In this document: positions 43,314 to 57,135 of the stretch, in pieces
Layout of the letters: the number at the start of each line of letters is the position of its first letter
Numbering within the stretch: position 1 is the first letter of the stretch
NCBI RefSeq assembly: GCF_051622035.1
Contig: NC_135358.1
Location: 18,448,501-18,512,500 of the forward strand
Source of the DNA: Arctopsyche grandis
Taxonomy: Eukaryota > Arthropoda > Insecta > Trichoptera > Hydropsychidae
Direction of reading: 5' to 3'
Length of the DNA: 64,000 nucleotides
Translations under genes and position numbers: made by a program
The notes under the pieces: model-generated
Database searches by the model: none
Told to the model about the DNA's origin: nothing
What the model saw: the letters and a program-made list of their open reading frames with translations, nothing else

Positions 43314-45440
43314 GTTACAGCCCAATTGTACATCTTGTTCGTTCATGAAAATACTAGTTTGTTTATACAAGAACCAATCTGACCAGTTATACGGTACAAA
43401 AAAAAACAAAATTACAAAAAACTATGGAGTTTGTTCATGCACAAACTAGTAAATATTAGGCAAAATTACAAATTAGTAAATATAAGTTTAAGTATTCTCT
43501 ATCATTTGTCCCATCTCTATGTGTAGGTATGTATGCTCAACCTACATAGGTTGCAATATTTTTTTACACGGTTTATATTAGGTTTACTTCGATAATTTTA
43601 ATATTAGTGGAAACGAAAATTATAGCAATGTTGTGACGTGGTTTCTATAGGATTTATTTTTGAATACTTGATCAAACTAGTATGTTCATGAACTAACTGG
43701 GGTGCACACTTGGATTGTAACATATTTATAATATATGTATTTAACATATGTATAATATATTTGCTATTGATTTAACGTGGAAAAATCCTAAAACTTCTTA
43801 CATACATACATTCTCTTGAATATGATGGTGTGATGTACAGATATTGTATGTCCATTTTTGAATTTGAATCGAATTTTAAGTTTTTAGATACTGGAATATT
43901 TCCGGTTTTTCCTATCAAAGTATACATAAATTACTTTGAAAGGGAAGTTTTTCTTCCTTTTTTGTGCCACATCTGCTTAGCGATTACTGGCCATTATCCT
44001 GTTTATAATATTGTTTTATTGATTGCAAGACGGAACGTCTCCACTGAAGTTCCTCCTGTACCACCACCTTAAAATGTTTAACCGCAAAATGTGTCTTCTT
44101 CCCAGATCTCTGCTTGCCTTGGATGATCGACTAATCTTACGTTTAGAAAGGCCTCGTCAGGTGCTGATGATACTATATACATATGTATATATATATATTG
44201 CGTTTATTCGGTTGTCATTGTCGATGCGTAACACGAGTATTTCTTGTTGCAAATTCCGCGTGCGTGTCCTCGGTTTTGAGCCAGGCAGCGCATCGCACTT
44301 TCAATTATGCAAAATAGTACGCACAACTCTATGCACCGCTGCTGGTTTCACACGTTCGAATTTTTAATTTTACGTCAGAAAGTTGTCGTTGTCATCGTCG
44401 CTAGACTTTCGATTTCTGATTTAATTTAACATTACATTTTCGTATCAAATGCAGAATTGATTATTTTTATCATCTCGAACCATTTTTTCCCTTCCTAATC
44501 AACCCATAAGCAGCACGTCGACTTTACATTAAAGACGAGATAGTTACTGAAGTTTTTAAATATTTTACTTACATACATACATCATCCGTTCCATGTCTAC
44601 ATATATACATACATATGTCTGCATGTACAAGGCTGTACGTATAGCGTTTGGCATTCGGTGCATCATATGGAACAAAGACAACGTGATATTAAGTATCTGC
44701 TGTGCCTTTCATTGTAATTAATTAAGCGATCCAAGTCAAGTTGATAACAGTTGTGACGAGAGGGATCGAGCTAGTTTGTTGGTTTTTCTAATATATATAT
44801 AAATATATATATTTATATATTTATTTTTTTATTATTTACCGCAATTATAATAATTGCCACATTCCATCTAAGTTTTACTACTCAAAATAGAAATGTATAA
44901 CATAGACATAGTCAACTTGATATTTGTTCTCTCTTGCATTTGATTCGAGATTCATTGTAAAATCAGATCGTTCGCTATCCGTAGGTTTATACATATATAA
45001 TTATTTGGTAATATCGTCTCAAAATGTGCAATAGACATAGTCGTGTGTTGATAGCGCCATTTTCTCGCCAGTAAAAGTAAAATCGTGATCGGTAAGTGGA
45101 CTAATTTTCCGGTTTTATATTACGTGTCTGCTTTTTGCCGAATAAATAAGTTTTTTTTTAAATATTGTATATATTATATATATATGACAATTTGTTTCAT
45201 CGCTAATTGGTACGTTTACTTTTTGCCGTTATTACGTACATACATGTACGTATGTGCCGTTACGAAATTTCAGTGTGGAATTAGCGCATTAATAAAGTAC
45301 CCTTCTTTCTTTTGTGGACTGTAATTAGGTTTCAAATATAATGTTATAAATTATGTATTATGCTCTTCGAGGTCGGCTTTTTCACATTACACATAATGAA
45401 AATACATTATGGCTGCTTTATCCACAATAAGCCACGTAAA
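43314..45440. other. AT-rich stretch, nothing recognised
   Basis: Several short open frames (for example at 43830-44072) lack splice signals or recognisable family motifs. Confidence 0.45.
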
Positions 45441-45441
45441 T

Positions 45442-45672
45442 GGTTATTTCACAGTCTGTCATCATTTACTGTTGTTGATCCATTTTTCGTTCCAAACACT
45501 TCTTACGGACGTCTCATCCACCCCCAACCCATGAACCATGTATATATAACCATAATCTATGGCATTGCCCAACATTGGTTCATGGGTTGGGAGTGGATGA
45601 GACGTCCGTAAGAAGTGTTTGGAACGAAAAATGGATCAACAACAGTAAATGATGACAGACTGTGAAATAACC
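45442..45672. repeat. Long hairpin, 97-bp arms
   Basis: Arms 45442-45538 and 45576-45672 pair along their full length with about one mismatch (CACCCCC versus GGGAGTG) around a 37-base loop. Arms start GGTTATTTCACAGTCTGTCA. Confidence 0.92.
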
Positions 45673-45680
45673 GGTTACAC

Positions 45681-45813
45681 GACAAATGGTGCAAGTCCAA
45701 AAGGTTCAACGACAAAATGTACCCGAAAATTAGTGCACGCGGGTACATTTTGTCAGTACACTAATTTTTGGGTACATTTTGTCGTTGAACCTTTTGGACT
45801 TGAACCAATTGTC
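45681..45813. repeat. Second hairpin, 55-bp arms
   Basis: Arms 45681-45735 and 45759-45813 (GACAAATGGTGCAAGTCCAA / complement) with a few mismatches. The loop holds a further GGGTACATTTTGTC copy. Confidence 0.9.
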
Positions 45814-45819
45814 GCGTCC

Positions 45820-46555
45820 CCATAGATTATACTTAGAAACTATAGCCATATGTACAACGTCATAGAACGAACTCCATGAAGATAAAAACGTCACGTTGTA
45901 CGTTTTTCTGACGTTTATGTGGCCTAAGCCGTTAGGTTATCACCTTCGTACGATCTAATAATATTATGAATTCGGTATGACATTGTTTTCTTTTATGTTT
46001 AGTATATACCAAATATTTTAACCAAAAAAAATAGGGAAAAATTTATAAAATTAACGAGGAAAATATAATATACTAATAGTAACATATAACCAGTTCCGCG
46101 ATGAAACTGCTGCGTAATTTACGCAATGTGTCATCAATTTGAGCATTTTTGGAGCAGTAACGGTTGCACTTTATCTCGTACCAAAACTACATTCTTTCAC
46201 TGACCCAGACTAGGCCAATTACTACTATCGCATCAATCTTGCCATTAAAAAAGCGGCACATTTGCAACGTATGCACACCTAGCGTTAGCAAACACACTCG
46301 ATCCGTAATGAAGATCGAGATTTATTTTCATCTAGAAGGAACAAAGATGTCTTAAAACTTAAAAAGACTTAAAAACTTCTTATGGCCAACCGTGTATGCT
46401 CTAATCGCAAATCGCAATACTCCACAAATGTTTTTATAACAAACCAATCATATAATTAAAAGTCTTACCTGAAATTGCGAGGGAGAGAAAGGATGCCGAT
46501 TTGCGAGTTGCAACATGTAGCTATATTCTCAAAATCTAATAGGATTAAATAACCA
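45820..46555. other. Unannotated spacer
   Basis: No exon or repeat end recognised. Confidence 0.45.
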
Positions 46556-46557
46556 TT

Positions 46558-46842
46558 AAATCAGTGGGCGCATGCCCACATTTTGAATGTATTGGGGGGG
46601 GGGGGCAATTATCACATCATTAATTTCGTTTACTCCTTATAATGTTTATAACTCATTTATCATGCTCTCTGTTGTGCGAACATTATTTGATCAACGAATT
46701 TATGAAAAAAGGTCCTCTTGAAACCCATTTCAAGCAGAAACATCGCACTTGTGTGAACTATACTCTGAATTTAATAGATAAATTTGAAAAAGATCAACAA
46801 CAAAAGCGAAATTCTCTTTACGTTATGATATTTTTCTTATAG
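46558..46842 (+). pseudogene. hAT BED-finger (ZBED5-like) fragment
   Basis: CAGTGGGCGCATGCCCAC and a G-run look like a hAT end. The frame at 46640 reads LLCEHYLINEFMKKGPLETH then FKQKHRTCVNYTLNLIDKFE, fitting the C..C...KP..L..H...KH BED-type finger of these transposases with one cysteine unclear. Nothing of the catalytic domain follows. Confidence 0.5.
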
Positions 46843-46904
46843 CTAAATCTGGAAAAATCATACTATAGGGGAGGATTTACTTAAACCAGTTACATATTCC
46901 AGCA

Positions 46905-47060
46905 ACATATCTCAGTGGTTAGTGAATAATAATTTCAACTGACGGGTCATGGATCCGATGCTGCTGGCCAGACCTTGGATATATGTGACTCCAGGTCTTG
47001 TTGAAAGGGTTCCAAACAAATTGGCAACCTATCCTTATTTGTCGCCATGCAACCTATCCT
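46905..47060 (+). repeat. tRNA-derived SINE, copy 3
   Basis: A-box-like ATCTCAGTGGTTAGTG, degenerate B box GGGTCATGGATCCG, then GCTGCTGGCCAGACCTTGGA and TGTGACTCCAGGTC. Confidence 0.75.
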
Positions 47061-47185
47061 CATTTGAATTCGTCGTATATATACTTTGTTGATATTAAAA
47101 ATATGCTTAGAATGTCATTTTTGCAAATTCGTAGTATAGAGAATTTGTTGATTGTAACAGATTGTCCATAGTGTCATTATAAATC

Positions 47186-47310
47186 GCTCACGGACCTTTT
47201 ACTGAACGACCTTACGCGCACGGCATTTCACTCGCGCGACAAATCGCTCACGGACATTACACTCACAGATAAATCACTCACGGAAACTGCACTCACAGAT
47301 AAACCCCGTT
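47186..47310 (+). repeat. CGACAAATCGCTCACG-type dispersed repeat, copy 1
   Basis: Degenerate internal units GACAAATCGCTCACGGACAT; closely matches 54993-55140. Confidence 0.8.
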
Positions 47311-47319
47311 GGAAGCATT

Positions 47320-49827
47320 GAAGTGAAGCGTGGCACAAAAAAGGTTGGCAAACACGGATTTAAATCTCGCCAGCAGCAATATACGTACTCATAATCATCG
47401 AGAAAATCGAATAAATGTTTCGATTGTATCGATTTTTAACTGAAACCTTTATATATAATGTATAAATTTATGATCGATAATGAATACACAAACAAAGTAA
47501 TTCTAAACTTTCGTAAAAAAAACGAAACTGTTAGAAATACGTATATTATGGGTAAATTGCGACAATCGTTGTCACAAAAATCGCGAATGCGAAATATCTG
47601 GCACTCGAGGTCTCGTTAATACAATATTTCGCAATTTTACAATTACAATTATTACAATTACTACAATTATTACAGTTAGTACAATTTTCGATTGATCGAG
47701 TTTTTGGGTACTAGATGTTCTGTGATCGAGATTTTAGTGACGCACGCGAGATATCTTTTTGGGGAATAATCACCGAACCGTATATTACTATATGTGTGTA
47801 AAATTACAACAGTCATTTTTGACAGGTTTTGTGTGCCAACATTAGGTAACTAGACATATCAAAGAATACTTTGGCAAATAATGTTGATGGAAATATAATA
47901 CTGCATGGTAAAAAGCAACAATACGAGCGGCATATCTATCTACTGGAGTGGGTGGCGAAACGAAAACAAATAGCTGTTCAGTGTTGTGGGACGCTTCGTG
48001 CAGGAAAGTCCATCGTTTCGTTCGTCTTGTTAAACTTGTTCGTATTTCTACACATTATTATAACTACGGTACTTATATATATATATATTACTCTTGTCGT
48101 GGATTTAATTTATTCGCTAAAAAGTTATTACAAATATTCATCATCCGAGTGATTCGTTTGAATTTATTCACATTTTACGTCCGCTTTTGAGTGCTGAGTG
48201 TTTCCTAGCATTGTTATGTACTTGAGTTTTTATAATATGTATCGAAGCATTATAAACAGTGCTCATGCGATGTAAAGTGAGGCAGCTAACCGACAAGTAT
48301 GGATTATGCTATATTAAATAGTCAAGTTAATACGCTAATTGATTATGTATTTTTAGACTGGAAAACATTCGTTGATATATTAAGTACATACATTTTTCAG
48401 CTGTTTTATAATACTCTTAGGCTTTCTGCCCTTTTGTGAGATTAGTATACGGACAAATCGGTGCTTGAGATATGTCTGAAAGTTAAAATTTCCATTTTCC
48501 TCTGTTTGAATTATGCAAGATTCGATTGCAAGGCGGCAAGTCGTGTCGGGTACGTAATGATGGAAATTTAATTCAAGAGGTAATCTCGCTTATTCGCTTA
48601 TTTATTCACGATCCGTTCATTCGTTCTCTTGTCGAAGAATAAGATTTCCAACCACGTGAGTGAAATGACACGGTCTTTCGCATACGAATGTGATGGTTTT
48701 TTTTTTTGCCACGTTTTAATTTGCGTTTATCTATCCGATCGTTATAGAGTACCGTTTAGATATCATTTCCCTGATATGTGTGTAATTTATTTATTTATTT
48801 ATACGGTCAAAAAAAATGTCCATTTCACACAAAGAAAGGAAAAAAATACAATACAATACAAATAAAGTTAGAAATAAAGTTTTTGAAAAATATAAAGAGA
48901 TACAAAAAAAAATAAACTACAACATTTAAAAAAATGTTTGTATAAATCGCGTTTTACCTTATATCTACTGACATTAAATAAATCATACATATACAGCTCA
49001 TTACCCAGTCTGCAATCTTGACATGGCTGAGTTCGATAAATAATTGGTGGTAAACCTGGGCATATCAAGAATATGGTTACATCTAATTGATCTGCCCGGT
49101 ACATGTAATCTGATTAAGCTCATCAATTCAGAGCAGTCGATGATGCCATTAAGAATAAAAACATAAAATATCATTAATTATTCTTCTATCACACAATTTT
49201 GATAAATACATTTCTTTATAAATGATATTGCTGCTAACATGATTGTTATATGTATATTTAAAAATAATTATTGAAAATCTGACAAATTTTATAAACTTTT
49301 TTTGGACAGACTATTAAATTAGTATACATATTTTAGTGAATAAGGAAACTAAATCGTAGAATTTTATTCTAATTGATTTCTTTCTATAGTAGTATATAAC
49401 ATTTTTACTGTATTTATATTTTTAAAGTGGGTAGATTTTCTTATAAACCCAATGGTTTGATGGCATTTTTGTAATATAATTTATATGAAAATTGGATATT
49501 AATTTTTCATCAAAAATAACTCCCAGATCTTTGATTTGCGATGATGTCGGCAAGGTTTCATTACTTATATTATATTATAATTATAAATAATTTTACAATT
49601 TGACAATAATGTTATATGTATGTACTTATTCTCTTTATTTTACTTTACAAATATAAAGAATTATTTATAAATTATATTTAAAAAAAACTTGATGCATTTC
49701 TAAGTTTATACAATTAACTGTTTTATACAAGTATTGGCTTTTTAAATATAAAAAAAATCGAGATTGGAAGAGATGATGGTGTTCTATTATTGGATACTTT
49801 ATATACATACATACATAGGTATACAGG
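47320..49827. other. AT-rich stretch, nothing recognised
   Basis: Frames at 47871-48190 show no known motif and no supporting splice structure. Confidence 0.4.
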
Positions 49828-51120
49828 TATTCCTCGACTTACGACGGAGATACGTTCCTGAACCTCGGTCGTAAGTCGAATCCGTCATAAGTCGAGGAAT
49901 ATATTTATATTTTTTTTTCGGTGATTTTACTTACTTTTATTAATACAGTAATGCAAATGAATTCATATTTAAATTTAAAAAAAAAATAAACATCTACATC
50001 ATCCGTACTTATTAATTATAAATTATACATCCTCATCACTTATCACATAAGTACAATCCATTTCTTCATATTCAGTTTGAGATACAGCCGTATGAGTATT
50101 TTTGAAAAATGTGTCTTATTTTGTTTGAACAGTATCCGGCTTTTTTTCTCTATATATTTCTTGGTAGCATGCGAGATTTTCTTAAATCCTGCGGTTCACA
50201 TTTGAAAATATTTCACTGTCTGGGTCCATCATTTCAAACTTTTGTATTCCTTGATTTAATTAAATTAAAAGCAGCAGCCATTTCTTTCAATACAAATTTT
50301 TTCAGCGGTTCCGCAGATGTGATTGATTTATTTTCATCAATATCCTCTTCTGCAACCATTTGAGTTTCAAGATCTAATAATTCTGCATTGTTTAGATCTT
50401 CTGAATCATCTTCAAGAAGTTGGTTGATGTCTTCGTTATCTACGTCAAATTGTAGACGTTCACTAAATTGTACGATTAGGTTAGTAATATCCTCGACATT
50501 TTTTTCTTTTTCGTATATGGAAAGAGAATGGGTTCAAATCGAGTGGTGAGTTTTTTCCATATTCCGTACATACATGCTGAAGTAACTTCTTAAGCCGTTA
50601 AAGGGTCCATCCCTTATCTATATTTCTTATAGCAAGGATATTATAATTTTTCCAAAATTCTTGAAAAGTTTTTCCTTCTTCTATTGCTTCAATGCCTTGC
50701 GCAAATGTAATTTTTAAATAATGAGCTTTAAAAGACGCAATGGAATTCGCTTTTCAATCTTGTCATCGATCCAAATCACTAGTAATTTTTCCATTTGTTG
50801 AATGGGTCCTAGTCTTTTTTTATTTATTATTTTAGATTTAATTGACAAGGACCCTTTAAAGGCTTTACGATTTTTTTCTTTGTCTTTTAAAATAGTGGAG
50901 ACCTTTGAATGTGACAATTTCAAATTATTCACCATGTCCATCACTTTTTTACCACTATCATATTGTTTTATCACTTAAAGTTTCATTTCTAAGTCTATCC
51001 ACCTTTCTATTTTTTTTAACAAGAGTTACTTTATCAGTCATTATCCCGTTTCTTTATCACACATTATAAATGTTCTTATAAATAAAAATTTGAGCACTAA
51101 TCAACACGAAATTGAAAAAA
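49828..51120 (-). mobile_element. pogo/Tigger-like DNA transposon relic
   Basis: Left end CAGGTATTCCTCGACTTACG then TCGTAAGTCGAATCCGTCAT, the Tigger-type terminus with internal complementary pieces. Transposase remnants follow on the minus strand. The other terminus was not located. Confidence 0.8.
50150..50974 (-). pseudogene. Tigger/jerky-like transposase, internally deleted
   Basis: Starts MIKQYDSGKKVMDMVNNLKL and SKVSTILKDKEKNRKAFKGS (CENP-B-type helix-turn-helix), reaches IDDKIEKRIPLR, then in a shifted frame jumps to FKAHYLKITFAQGIEAIEEG and FQEFWKNYNILAIRNI, and further on EDITNLIVQF and LKEMAAAFNLIKS of the C-terminal region. The DDE catalytic core between these parts is deleted and stops interrupt the rest. 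Confidence 0.82.
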
Positions 51121-51192
51121 TAAACGTCCTAAAACAATAACGAACAGTTATGTAACAAACGGTAACGACCGTATGAGTTTGCGTATATTGTT

Positions 51193-51799
<607 letters not shown>

Positions 51800-52295
51800 T
51801 CTACCCATACGTGAATTTAAAAAAAATGAACGGTCAATAAAATTCATCTCATGTACATATTTTATAATATTGAATATTTTAAAGAAATCTAGAATTAATT
51901 TAATATAAAAAATTCGTCCTTGGCTTTTGTTATGAGCTCTTTAATGAAGTTTTGAAAAACGACACATGTCAACGACTTGACTAAAAAAAGTTATTATCGC
52001 TGTCCTTAACCAATTCGTTGAAAATAAAACCAATAACAATTTATTGAAATCATTCAAACATTGCATCTTCGTATCCGATATTAATATCATGTATGTATGT
52101 ATATTCAGAGGACATTCATATTGAGTACTTTCAAATATACAATTTTTTTTTTAAATTCAAAATATATTTTTCATCACAACCTGGTTTAAGATATTACCAT
52201 ATATTAAAAAATGTATTTACCGTGGTGCCATTATGACCAAATTTGTTCATATGTAATTTATATAAATTTATAACATTATTATTATAAATTTAAAA
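51800..52295. other. AT-rich spacer
   Basis: Nothing recognised. Confidence 0.5.
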
Positions 52296-52299
52296 TTAT

Positions 52300-52480
52300 A
52301 TTCAAATAATGGTGACAAATGAGGATCTGTTGCCAATTTTTTTGGAACCGTTTCAATAATTAAAACATAAATTAGCAAATTCTAATGAAAACGATCGACC
52401 TCGAGTCACATATATCCAAAGTTTGGCCAGCAACACCGGGCCAGGGATCGAACCTATCGATTGATAGCATTTTACGTTTA
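52300..52480 (-). repeat. tRNA-derived SINE, copy 4
   Basis: Minus strand GGTTCGATCCCTGGCCCGGT (B box) then TTGCTGGCCAAACTTTGGAT and CGAGGTCGATCGTTTTC. Confidence 0.75.
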
Positions 52481-52489
52481 TGCGCTTTT

Positions 52490-53740
52490 ATTTGTTAAAT
52501 ACAAATAATAAAAAGTACAATATTGCAGTGTTAAAATTAAAGTAAGTAGGTAAAAAAATGTCAAATGTTCAGTGTGCTTTTTATTATATGAGAAAAGTTA
52601 GTTTATCTGAACTCTTTGCATAGTTCAAACTCTCATATGTGAGAATTAAAAATAAAAGTTTCATTTCTGAACGTGTAAATTTGACGATTTCGCAAAGGCT
52701 TCGTGTCCCGTTTGCTTTTCTTATCATCGCCTTATGTTTCGAAATTGACATTGGCCGATTTGCACGTCGATGCAAATGTGCATAATTACATATCAAATAT
52801 GCACATGCGTCACTTGTGCGTGTAAATGCTCGGTATCTCTTAGGTTGGATTTGTGAAGGCTTATTAGTTATTATATTTGTCTTTTTTCTTTTGTTAATCT
52901 CGAATCGTAAAACGGAGTTGTCCCAAATGCTTTCGGATTAATTCAGTTTAAAAATAAAATGGAAATGACGTATTCGTATGGTGTGTAGCGACGTTATTTT
53001 TTTACGGAAACGGAATAATCGCACAAATTAATGCTTAAGTATAAATATATGATACAAAACAACCTCGTTTATGATTCCAAGCTTCTAATTTGATATTGCA
53101 GATAGCAATTTTCTCATTTGTAAATACACAGTTGTTTATTTAATATGATCGTTCTTCAAACGTTCGTTTTAATTGAAACGTTTTACTTAATATGTATGTA
53201 CATTCATATGTTTGTGGAAAGTAAGAATTAATCAAAAATAATGACGTTTTTATTTTATTATTACGGAATGTTACGTCGGAAAATTAGTGCGAAAATACTA
53301 AACAAAAGAAAATTCAGTTATTTTTAGTGTCGCAGAATGCCGAGCAAATATTCATGTTGAATTACACAATCGATATAGTGGCTGGTTACTGGCAAATCAT
53401 GGGACAAACGGATTCTGTGGAAATATCATTTCACCGGTTCCCATGGATACGAGATTTCTTCGAAACACGTTTAATATTTGCGCAATTCCACGAACTTGTG
53501 TCGCAAAACGAAATGGCGACATTTCTCATTTGTATTTCTCATCTGAAAATAATATTTACCCATATAAAATGAATATTATACACAAGAGCAAAATTATCTC
53601 ATTTTTATTTGTGTATTTTTTAATATGAACCGACGAAAATTAATTAGACTTTTCGTCTGATCCTCTTTAGAAACTGAATCCATCAGAAAATTAATCCAGT
53701 ACCATTATATTAATCATATTTTATTTTATTTTATTATATA
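52490..53740. other. AT-rich spacer
   Basis: Short frames at 52584-52796 and 53327-53572 carry no motif I know. Confidence 0.4.
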
Positions 53741-53744
53741 ATGC

Positions 53745-53960
53745 GCCTTCTTGGCCAATTACAAACAATGCAGCATTTTTATTACATAAGTCGCTGAATT
53801 ACGAGACACTAAAAAACACGAAATTAACGAGACATCTATGAATTTTAACTTTTTTACATAATTTTTTTTGTACATTAATCTTCAGTGGTGACATAGTAGG
53901 TAGGAAGGTTTTTAGCCAATTTAACCAAGGAACCATTTCAACAATGAAATCAGAAAAATT
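53745..53960 (-). repeat. SINE-associated repeat, copy of 16612-16880
   Basis: AATGCGCCTTCTTGGCC, GCAGCATTTTTATTACATAA, then GGAACCATTTCAACAATGAA. The tRNA-like head is not evident. Confidence 0.65.
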
Positions 53961-54649
53961 ACAACTGAAAATACATTATAAGTTGGTACCAATTTAGATA
54001 GAAAGGTTAGGTTTTCGTGAAAATGTCACTCGACTAGTAAATTGAGTTGGAAAGTCACATTTTTTTGTTTTGAACATATTCTTAGAGCTATAGTAATACG
54101 GTACTCATTTCCTTTATTCGTAATACCTATCAAGTATTAACGCATACTTGAAATCTAAAGCATTCGTAAAAACATCAGAGCTTTCAAAACTCAATTCAAT
54201 TGCAACCTGCTCGCACGCACGCAATAGGATTATACGAAACTCGATCATAGGACTCAAGTCCAGACATTATGTATGTAAGTACGTGTGTTGCAAATAAATC
54301 ATCCTCTCCTTTATCACCCACCCCTCTACCGATTATAATTTTGAAATTTATAGACATACTGATAGATTTTTAAGTGTCATATTGAAAACTTGTTTTTGTG
54401 ACCTTATCACGTCGGAGAAGTTCCTTGAATTGTATCTTAGCGTCTAATCGAAATGTTGACCCCCAAGTGTGTATAACGAATAAACACGAATGTGTTTCTT
54501 TGTTTGTTGTCGTCGAAAATTAGCTACGAGATTATAACTAAAGAAGCCCACTCAACTGATGTGCGATACTTTCGCATGATTTGTCATGACAGTTGTTCCC
54601 GAATTGTGTTTTAATAGTTCGAGTGTATGTACATAAAATCGATATTACG

Positions 54650-54790
54650 AACCTGTGAATGTCGAGGTGTTCAGCCGTGGTGTGTCTGCCACTCGGGGAG
54701 AAAGTTACTATACCGGTTGGCGAGTCTTCGAAATCGATTACCCATAACGTTTTCATAGAGCACCAGTCGTTGACAGAGTTTTTATTACAA
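54650..54790 (-). other. Isolated coding-like island, possible lone exon
   Basis: On the minus strand an ATG opens KTLWVIDFEDSPTGIVTFSP and SGRHTTAEHLDIHR, ending at a good donor (CACAG|GTTCGT). No family recognised and no partner exon found. Confidence 0.25.
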
Positions 54791-54992
54791 TTTAATTGCA
54801 TGTGATGATTAATCTTGTAGTTTTGTGCATAGTTGTAATATTGCATATTTCATTTGAAGAGTGCAGAAGAAGAGCTGAAAAGCTTTGTCATACTCGAAAC
54901 CCATTGGTCAGAACATCTTAGTTGACCTATAGGAATCTCGTATTTTTCATCCTACTGCAAACAGTTGTGAAATGAACTACTATATATTAACG

Positions 54993-55140
54993 GGTGTCAC
55001 GACAAATCGCTCACGAGCCTTTCACTCAACGACTTTACGCGTACGGCATTTCACTCACGCGACAAATCACTCAAGGACATTGCGCTCACGGATAAGTCGC
55101 TCGCGGGACAAATCACTCACGCGACATAACGCTTGCGTAC
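54993..55140 (+). repeat. CGACAAATCGCTCACG-type dispersed repeat, copy 2
   Basis: CTCACGAGCCTTTCACTCAA...ACGGCATTTCACTCACGCGA, matching 47186-47310 with extra units. Confidence 0.8.
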
Positions 55141-55208
55141 AAAAACATATTCGTACGTACAAAAACATATTCGTACGTACAAAAACATATTCGTACGTAC
55201 AAAAACGT
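55139..55208 (+). repeat. 20-bp tandem repeat ACAAAAACATATTCGTACGT
   Basis: Three exact units and a partial fourth. Confidence 0.95.
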
Positions 55209-55374
55209 TATTTTTTTATACAAGAATTATGCCAAAACTTAATTAAACGTATCGTGACGAACTAACACACTATCCTATCACAGATAAATAAATAAAATAT
55301 ATACCAACTAGTATATTCTCAATTTATTCACAAAGTACAGAGTTTTATAAGATTTTTTTTTAATTATTCGTATG

Positions 55375-55820
55375 CAGTATTTTGACCCAGTGTCGCATAT
55401 GGATATGCATACACGTGCGACCTCCCAAACATATGCATTCTGCACCCGAATTCGGTTTGGAGAACACCCATTGTTTTCAAGCCAGGGACACGATATCCCA
55501 TACCATTCAGTGTGTTTTCTCATGCAACATCATCAAAACATTTGGCATGTTTAGTTTGTACCGTCGCGATCTTCTCAAAACTCACTCCTTGTAGTGTCTT
55601 CGGTGATATTTTATTGTATCGACATACAATAAAAACATCTTAAAAATGTAGGTTTGAACGTGATCGATAACGGTAATTCCCATATTTGAAGAAATGTGGG
55701 AGAAACTTGTCGAAATAATAAGGTCGCACGAATTAGCAATGACGTCCTTCCCAGCTGGAAACCACAAGCACGTGCATTCCGTACGATTCAGTGCGTTTGC
55801 GCCTTTAGTGTTAATTTATA
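55375..55820. repeat. Dispersed repeat Y, copy 1
   Basis: ACATATGCATTCTGCACCCG, TTCGGTTTGGAGAACACCCA and CATTCAGTGTGTTTTC recur at 62480-62595; CATATTTGAAGAAATGTGGG near 55681 recurs inverted at 62440-62460. The copies have rearranged order. Confidence 0.6.
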
Positions 55821-57050
55821 AAACTAAACGTTTAGTATAACTTAAAGCTTAGTAAACAATCTGCTTTCGAACTCAAACATTTACTCATTATAGTTGGCTT
55901 ACCAATTTTACGTATGTGTGTTTACCGACATTGAAATGTTTGTTTTGCTTGCGTTTATAGGACTCATAACATCTTATCTAATGTCATGTTTGAGATGCAA
56001 GGTTGCATTTGCAATTTGCAAATGCCCTTTTTTCCCTGAGATTAATTGCACACACGCTCATCAATTATTGCAAGTTTTTCTTATTTTTCGTTCTCATTAT
56101 TATTAACGAGCATTGCTAGAAATTTCTCATCCATCTCAAACTAATGTAAATCGTGTATGTACTACACGCTTACGATTGATTTGTTGGATAAAAAAATACG
56201 AAATTATACAGATTAAGCGTTTGATTGGCCGTTCGAGGTTTTCCCCTCGTCCCGGACGACCATTTGCATTTTCCTGTCTGCATCTGACGAATGACGCATT
56301 TTCCATTGTTAGCGAATAAAATTCGCTCGATTGACGTCATTGGATGTCATTTTTTTTTATTGTCTACCGTGCGATTTTTCCCGACTTTTCCATTCATCTT
56401 CGTTTGTTTGTTTCTTGCGGTCGAGTGAAATCTCTCATGTATGTATGTATGTATGTATTATATTATACACATGTGACGATACATACATAATTCAAAATGC
56501 CTATTGTGTTTTTTATGCTAGTTAGATAAAAATCGCTTCTGAATTGGCACGTGCTCGAGGGATTTTCAAAAGGCGTTTGCTTGGGTCACTTCAGATTTTT
56601 CTCTCGTAAAAGATGAGCTTTTCATCCTTTTATAACGTAATGAAACAGATCGGTTTTCGTGATGGATGCTCTATTCATACGGGAGTTTTCATCGGTATTT
56701 TATATAACGGTTTCATTTTTTTCGCATTGAATTCCGCTTTCAATGCATGTAACGCAAACCTTTCAGTCATATTAATATTTTGTATTGCTGTAAATATTTC
56801 ACAAATAAGTTTTTATTTCCACTAACGCAAAACCATTTTTTGATCGGGTAGGATTTGATTAAACTCGAACCTCAAAGATCACAGACATACATACATATGT
56901 TGAGGGAACCTAATCAATAGGTGAATAAATTAATAATTGAGCTTTAATGTCTTATTTTTCTATTTTTTTTAACGGTGTCATTACGGGGTTGCCCGCAAGG
57001 CGACAACTATGGTCAACTTTTTACGTATTTACTGTGTATAAATTTAAAAT
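55821..57050. other. Spacer, nothing recognised
   Basis: No motif-bearing frame; the ATGTATGTATGTATGTA run at 56437-56458 is a simple repeat. Confidence 0.45.
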
Positions 57051-57054
57051 TTTA

Positions 57055-57135
57055 TTATAAATTTTAAATCAAATTCAAATAATGAAAACAATTGAAGGTA
57101 GGAACAGTTTCAACAATGAAATCCAGAGAGATGTA
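57055..57135 (-). repeat. SINE tail fragment
   Basis: AATCAAATTCAAATAATG followed by AACAGTTTCAACAATGAAAT matches the 3' part of the SINE copies. Confidence 0.5.

Noticed and set aside
53327-53628. Two overlapping + frames of 61-81 aa
   Set aside because: No motif, no splice context, AT-rich composition equal to flanks.
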